A stretch of 64,000 nt of DNA, taken from Polynucleobacter difficilis. Its GTDB lineage: Bacteria; Pseudomonadota; Gammaproteobacteria; Burkholderiales; Burkholderiaceae. The position numbers and the translations under genes were made by a program. A model generated the notes under the pieces. It was not told the origin of the DNA and ran no database searches. It was given only the letters and a program-made list of their open reading frames with translations. Location: assembly GCF_003065365.1 (NCBI RefSeq), contig NZ_CP023276.1, positions 248,001 to 312,000 on the forward strand, given 5' to 3'. Below, in pieces: positions 62,255 to 64,000 of the stretch; positions within the stretch are counted from its first letter, which is position 1, and the number at the start of each line of letters is the position of its first letter.

Positions 62255-63085
62255 ATGAGAAAACGCGTAGACAACGTAACAACACAATTAGGCACTTCAC
62301 AGCTTGCACTTCTTGCGCTGAAATTGACCCCCTTCCTAAAGGCGTTCAGCAAGAACACCTGGCTAGCCATTGTATTTTTGGCTATTGCCCTTTGGCTAAC
62401 TGGTCCGCGCACCAATGCTGGAGCATTTGAGTTTGCACGCATTTTAGTGCCCAGTGAAGCGCGGCAATTGCTCCTGGAATACACCCAATTCGAATTTGCC
62501 AATACCGAATCCACAGCGGCATTTCCGTCGATTGCCCCTGCCGCATCGGCAATACCGAGCAGCAAGATCGACCTTGCTGCACTCGATGCCCAGTTTTTGA
62601 AGAGCGATAAAGAGCGCCAGGCGGTAGCCAACCACTTGGCAGCAAAGTACCGGATTAGCACGGCCGAGAGCTTGCGCTACGTAAGTCATGCCATCGAAGT
62701 AGCCAATGAGGTCAATTTAGACCCCGTGTTACTGCTGGCGATTATGGCAACCGAGTCCAGCTTTAACCCCAACGCCCAAAGTCGCGCAGGGGCCCAGGGC
62801 TTAATGCAGGTACTCACCCGCGTTCATACGGAAAAATTTGAGCCTTACGGCGGCGTTGTAGCAGCATTTGTGCCGGAGGCAAATATTCGGGTAGGTGCGT
62901 TAATTCTCAAAGCATGTATCGCCAAAGCTGGATCACTGGAGGCGGGTTTGCGCAGTTACCTTGGCGCCCCAAATGCCAGCGGCGGACCAAACAGCTATAC
63001 CTACAAAGTGATTGCAGAGCGTGAAGAGCTCAATGAGGTAGCGCGTAATCGCTCCCCAAAGGGGTCGGGTAATTCGAACGCATAA
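62255..63085 (+). CDS. Lytic transglycosylase (SLT domain)
   Basis: 276 aa. An N-terminal membrane anchor (about residues 35-52, TWLAIVFLAIALWLTG) places it in the periplasm. The goose-lysozyme-like SLT domain has the catalytic Glu in IMATESSFNPNAQSRAGAQGLMQV and later INVGALILK-like segment (here NIRVGALILKACI). It cleaves peptidoglycan glycan strands. The disordered linker around residues 85-110 is Ala/Ser/Pro-rich. Confidence 0.88.
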   Translation: MRKRVDNVTTQLGTSQLALLALKLTPFLKAFSKNTWLAIVFLAIALWLTGPRTNAGAFEFARILVPSEARQLLLEYTQFEFANTESTAAFPSIAPAASAIPSSKIDLAALDAQFLKSDKERQAVANHLAAKYRISTAESLRYVSHAIEVANEVNLDPVLLLAIMATESSFNPNAQSRAGAQGLMQVLTRVHTEKFEPYGGVVAAFVPEANIRVGALILKACIAKAGSLEAGLRSYLGAPNASGGPNSYTYKVIAEREELNEVARNRSPKGSGNSNA

Positions 63086-63087
63086 GT

Positions 63088-63118
63088 GCTAAGCCCTGAG
63101 GTCAGGGGGCTTGTGCTT
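63088..63118. terminator. Possible bidirectional hairpin between convergent genes
   Basis: GCTAAGCCCTGA and TCAGGGGGCTTGTGCTTAGC can pair with bulges over 63088-63118, between the transglycosylase and nusB stops. There is no T-tract. Confidence 0.3.
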
Positions 63119-63632
63119 AGCCCGCTTGGGTCTCGGCTGTTCTGAGGGACTGTGCCAATAGATCCAGCACCCCGTTGACGTACTTATGGCCATCGGTGCC
63201 GCCAAAGGTTTTGGCTAGCTCCACCGCTTCATTGATGGCTACTTTATACGGCACAGAAATATCCATCGCTAGTTCATAAGCGCCAATGAGTAAAGCAGCA
63301 TGCTCTACGGGCGATAGCTCATTGGCAGGGCGATCGAGCGCAGGCGCAATCACACTATCGAGCTGATCAGCGTTATCGAGAACACCCTTAAACAAACCTT
63401 CAAACAAATCCAGCTTGCAACGAGCAAAAGCAGGATCTTCTGCTAACTGCTTGCTAATTGCTGCAGCATTACCTAGGCTGCCAGCGCGGCGCATCACGAG
63501 CCATTGATAGATTCCTTGCAGGGCGTATTCACGGGCGCGGCGGCGCGGCGTTAAGGAGCGCTTGGGGGCTACTGCTTTGGAAACGCCTTCTTCGGCTGGT
63601 TTTGGGGTTTTATTCGGCATTATTGATTTCAA
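63117..63632 (-). CDS. nusB: Transcription antitermination factor NusB
   Basis: Binds boxA RNA with NusE during rRNA antitermination. All-helical protein with RRRAREYALQGIYQWL near the start and VPYKVAINEAVELAKTFGGTDGHKYVNGVLD at the end, both diagnostic. 171 aa with a Lys/Pro-rich N-terminal extension. Starts at 63632 or 63620; overlaps ribH, as is common in proteobacteria. Confidence 0.95.
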   Translation of the reverse strand: MKSIMPNKTPKPAEEGVSKAVAPKRSLTPRRRAREYALQGIYQWLVMRRAGSLGNAAAISKQLAEDPAFARCKLDLFEGLFKGVLDNADQLDSVIAPALDRPANELSPVEHAALLIGAYELAMDISVPYKVAINEAVELAKTFGGTDGHKYVNGVLDLLAQSLRTAETQAG

Positions 63633-64000
63633 TATCGAGGTCAGGCGTTAGGGCTAAGGCAAGGTTGGCCATCTCGACGACGGCACGTGCGCAGTCAGCC
63701 CCCTTAATATGAACACGCTCATCGGCCTGCTCATCGGTGTCGCAGGTTAATACGCCATTGGCAATGGGTAAACCAGACTCAAGGCTAACCCGAGTAATAC
63801 CAGAAGCAGACTCATTGGAGACCAATTCGAAATGGTAGGTCTCCCCCCGAATAACAGCGCCCAAAGCAACTAGACCATCAAACTCGCCTGTCTCCGCCAG
63901 CTTTTGGAGTGCAAAGGGAATTTCCAGTGCGCCAGGAACGGTCACCAATCGAATGTCGTCTTGCGCCACCCCTAGGTGAATTAACTCGGCGATGCATGCT
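63610..64000 (-). CDS. ribH: 6,7-dimethyl-8-ribityllumazine synthase (5' end outside window)
   Basis: Penultimate enzyme of riboflavin synthesis. The frame remains open to the window edge, upstream of the first Met-like codon, reading ACIAELIHLGVAQDDIRLVTVPGALEIP, so the N-terminus lies beyond 64000. Diagnostic: VPGALEIPFALQKLA, GAVIRGETYHFELVSNESA and PIANGVLTCDTDEQADER. Overlaps nusB by 11-23 bp; ribH-nusB order is conserved in many betaproteobacteria. Confidence 0.95.
   Translation of the reverse strand, partial: ACIAELIHLGVAQDDIRLVTVPGALEIPFALQKLAETGEFDGLVALGAVIRGETYHFELVSNESASGITRVSLESGLPIANGVLTCDTDEQADERVHIKGADCARAVVEMANLALALTPDLDIEINNAE

Noticed and set aside
62188..62661. A 157-aa reverse-strand reading frame opposite the lytic transglycosylase
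   Set aside because: It overlaps a clear SLT-domain gene with a good promoter and has no recognisable domain or ribosome site.

Overview
The window looks like the chromosome of a Burkholderiales betaproteobacterium, most likely a freshwater Polynucleobacter-type organism. I infer this from protein character, gene content and moderate GC content in the flanks; no search was run. It is dominated by one very large O-antigen/surface-polysaccharide island (about 1.3-52.5 kb). The island lies between an LPS-core gene (heptosyltransferase, 13-1149) and an ordinary chromosomal flank (TolC-like protein, UppP, UDP-glucuronate decarboxylase, TrmB, succinate-semialdehyde dehydrogenase, lytic transglycosylase, NusB, RibH). 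By eye the island interior is much more AT-rich than the flanks, most strongly around 38-44 kb. This suggests assembly by repeated horizontal transfer. I saw no insertion sequence, tRNA, rRNA or CRISPR array.

Island layout. (1) 1.3-11.0 kb, GDP-sugar block: a fossil 5' end of manC, intact gmd, fcl/colC-like reductase, colD-like dehydratase, one reverse-strand methyltransferase, intact manC, a GT2 transferase, an O-antigen ligase/polymerase, and a dead second gmd. manC and gmd each occur once intact and once decayed, in complementary fashion. (2) 11.2-17.2 kb: a Wzz-like chain-length regulator, then wbpP-wbpO-wbpB-wbpD-wbpE for UDP-HexNAcA and its 3-acetamido derivative. (3) 17.2-28.1 kb: a poorly characterised sugar-tailoring series (epimerase, PLP aminotransferase, AsnB-like amidotransferase, HDVD deacetylase-like protein, formyltransferase-like protein, methyltransferase, frameshifted FemAB/GNAT-like gene, FAD oxidoreductase, C-methyltransferase-like protein). 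(4) 28.1-38.6 kb: WbpG/HisH/HisF-type sugar amidotransferase, two glycosyltransferases, two methyltransferases, a second AsnB, a WecB/WbpI-type epimerase and a PIG-L deacetylase. (5) 38.6-50.4 kb: LpxD-like acyltransferase, glycosyltransferases, an MsbA/PglK-like ABC flippase candidate, a polymerase-like membrane protein, a methyltransferase, a third AsnB, a WbpV-like reductase and a PglC-like initiating phosphoglycosyltransferase, followed by a WbpM-type 4,6-dehydratase.

Working model (inference): WbpM plus the WbpV-like enzyme make a UDP-6-deoxy-HexNAc, which the PglC-like enzyme loads onto undecaprenyl phosphate. The glycosyltransferases extend it with acetamido-uronic acids, often amidated, and a GDP-derived colitose or fucose. 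An ABC-type flippase exports the unit, because no Wzx was seen. Polymerisation and ligation then use the membrane proteins at 8.4 and 42.5 kb with Wzz control. UppP, just downstream, would recycle undecaprenyl pyrophosphate.

From 55.2 to 59.9 kb small toxin-antitoxin genes are scattered among housekeeping genes: a truncated HigA-like antidote, a YafQ/DinJ-type pair with a clear palindromic operator, an orphan HipB-like regulator overlapping a DUF2721 gene, and a HicAB pair.
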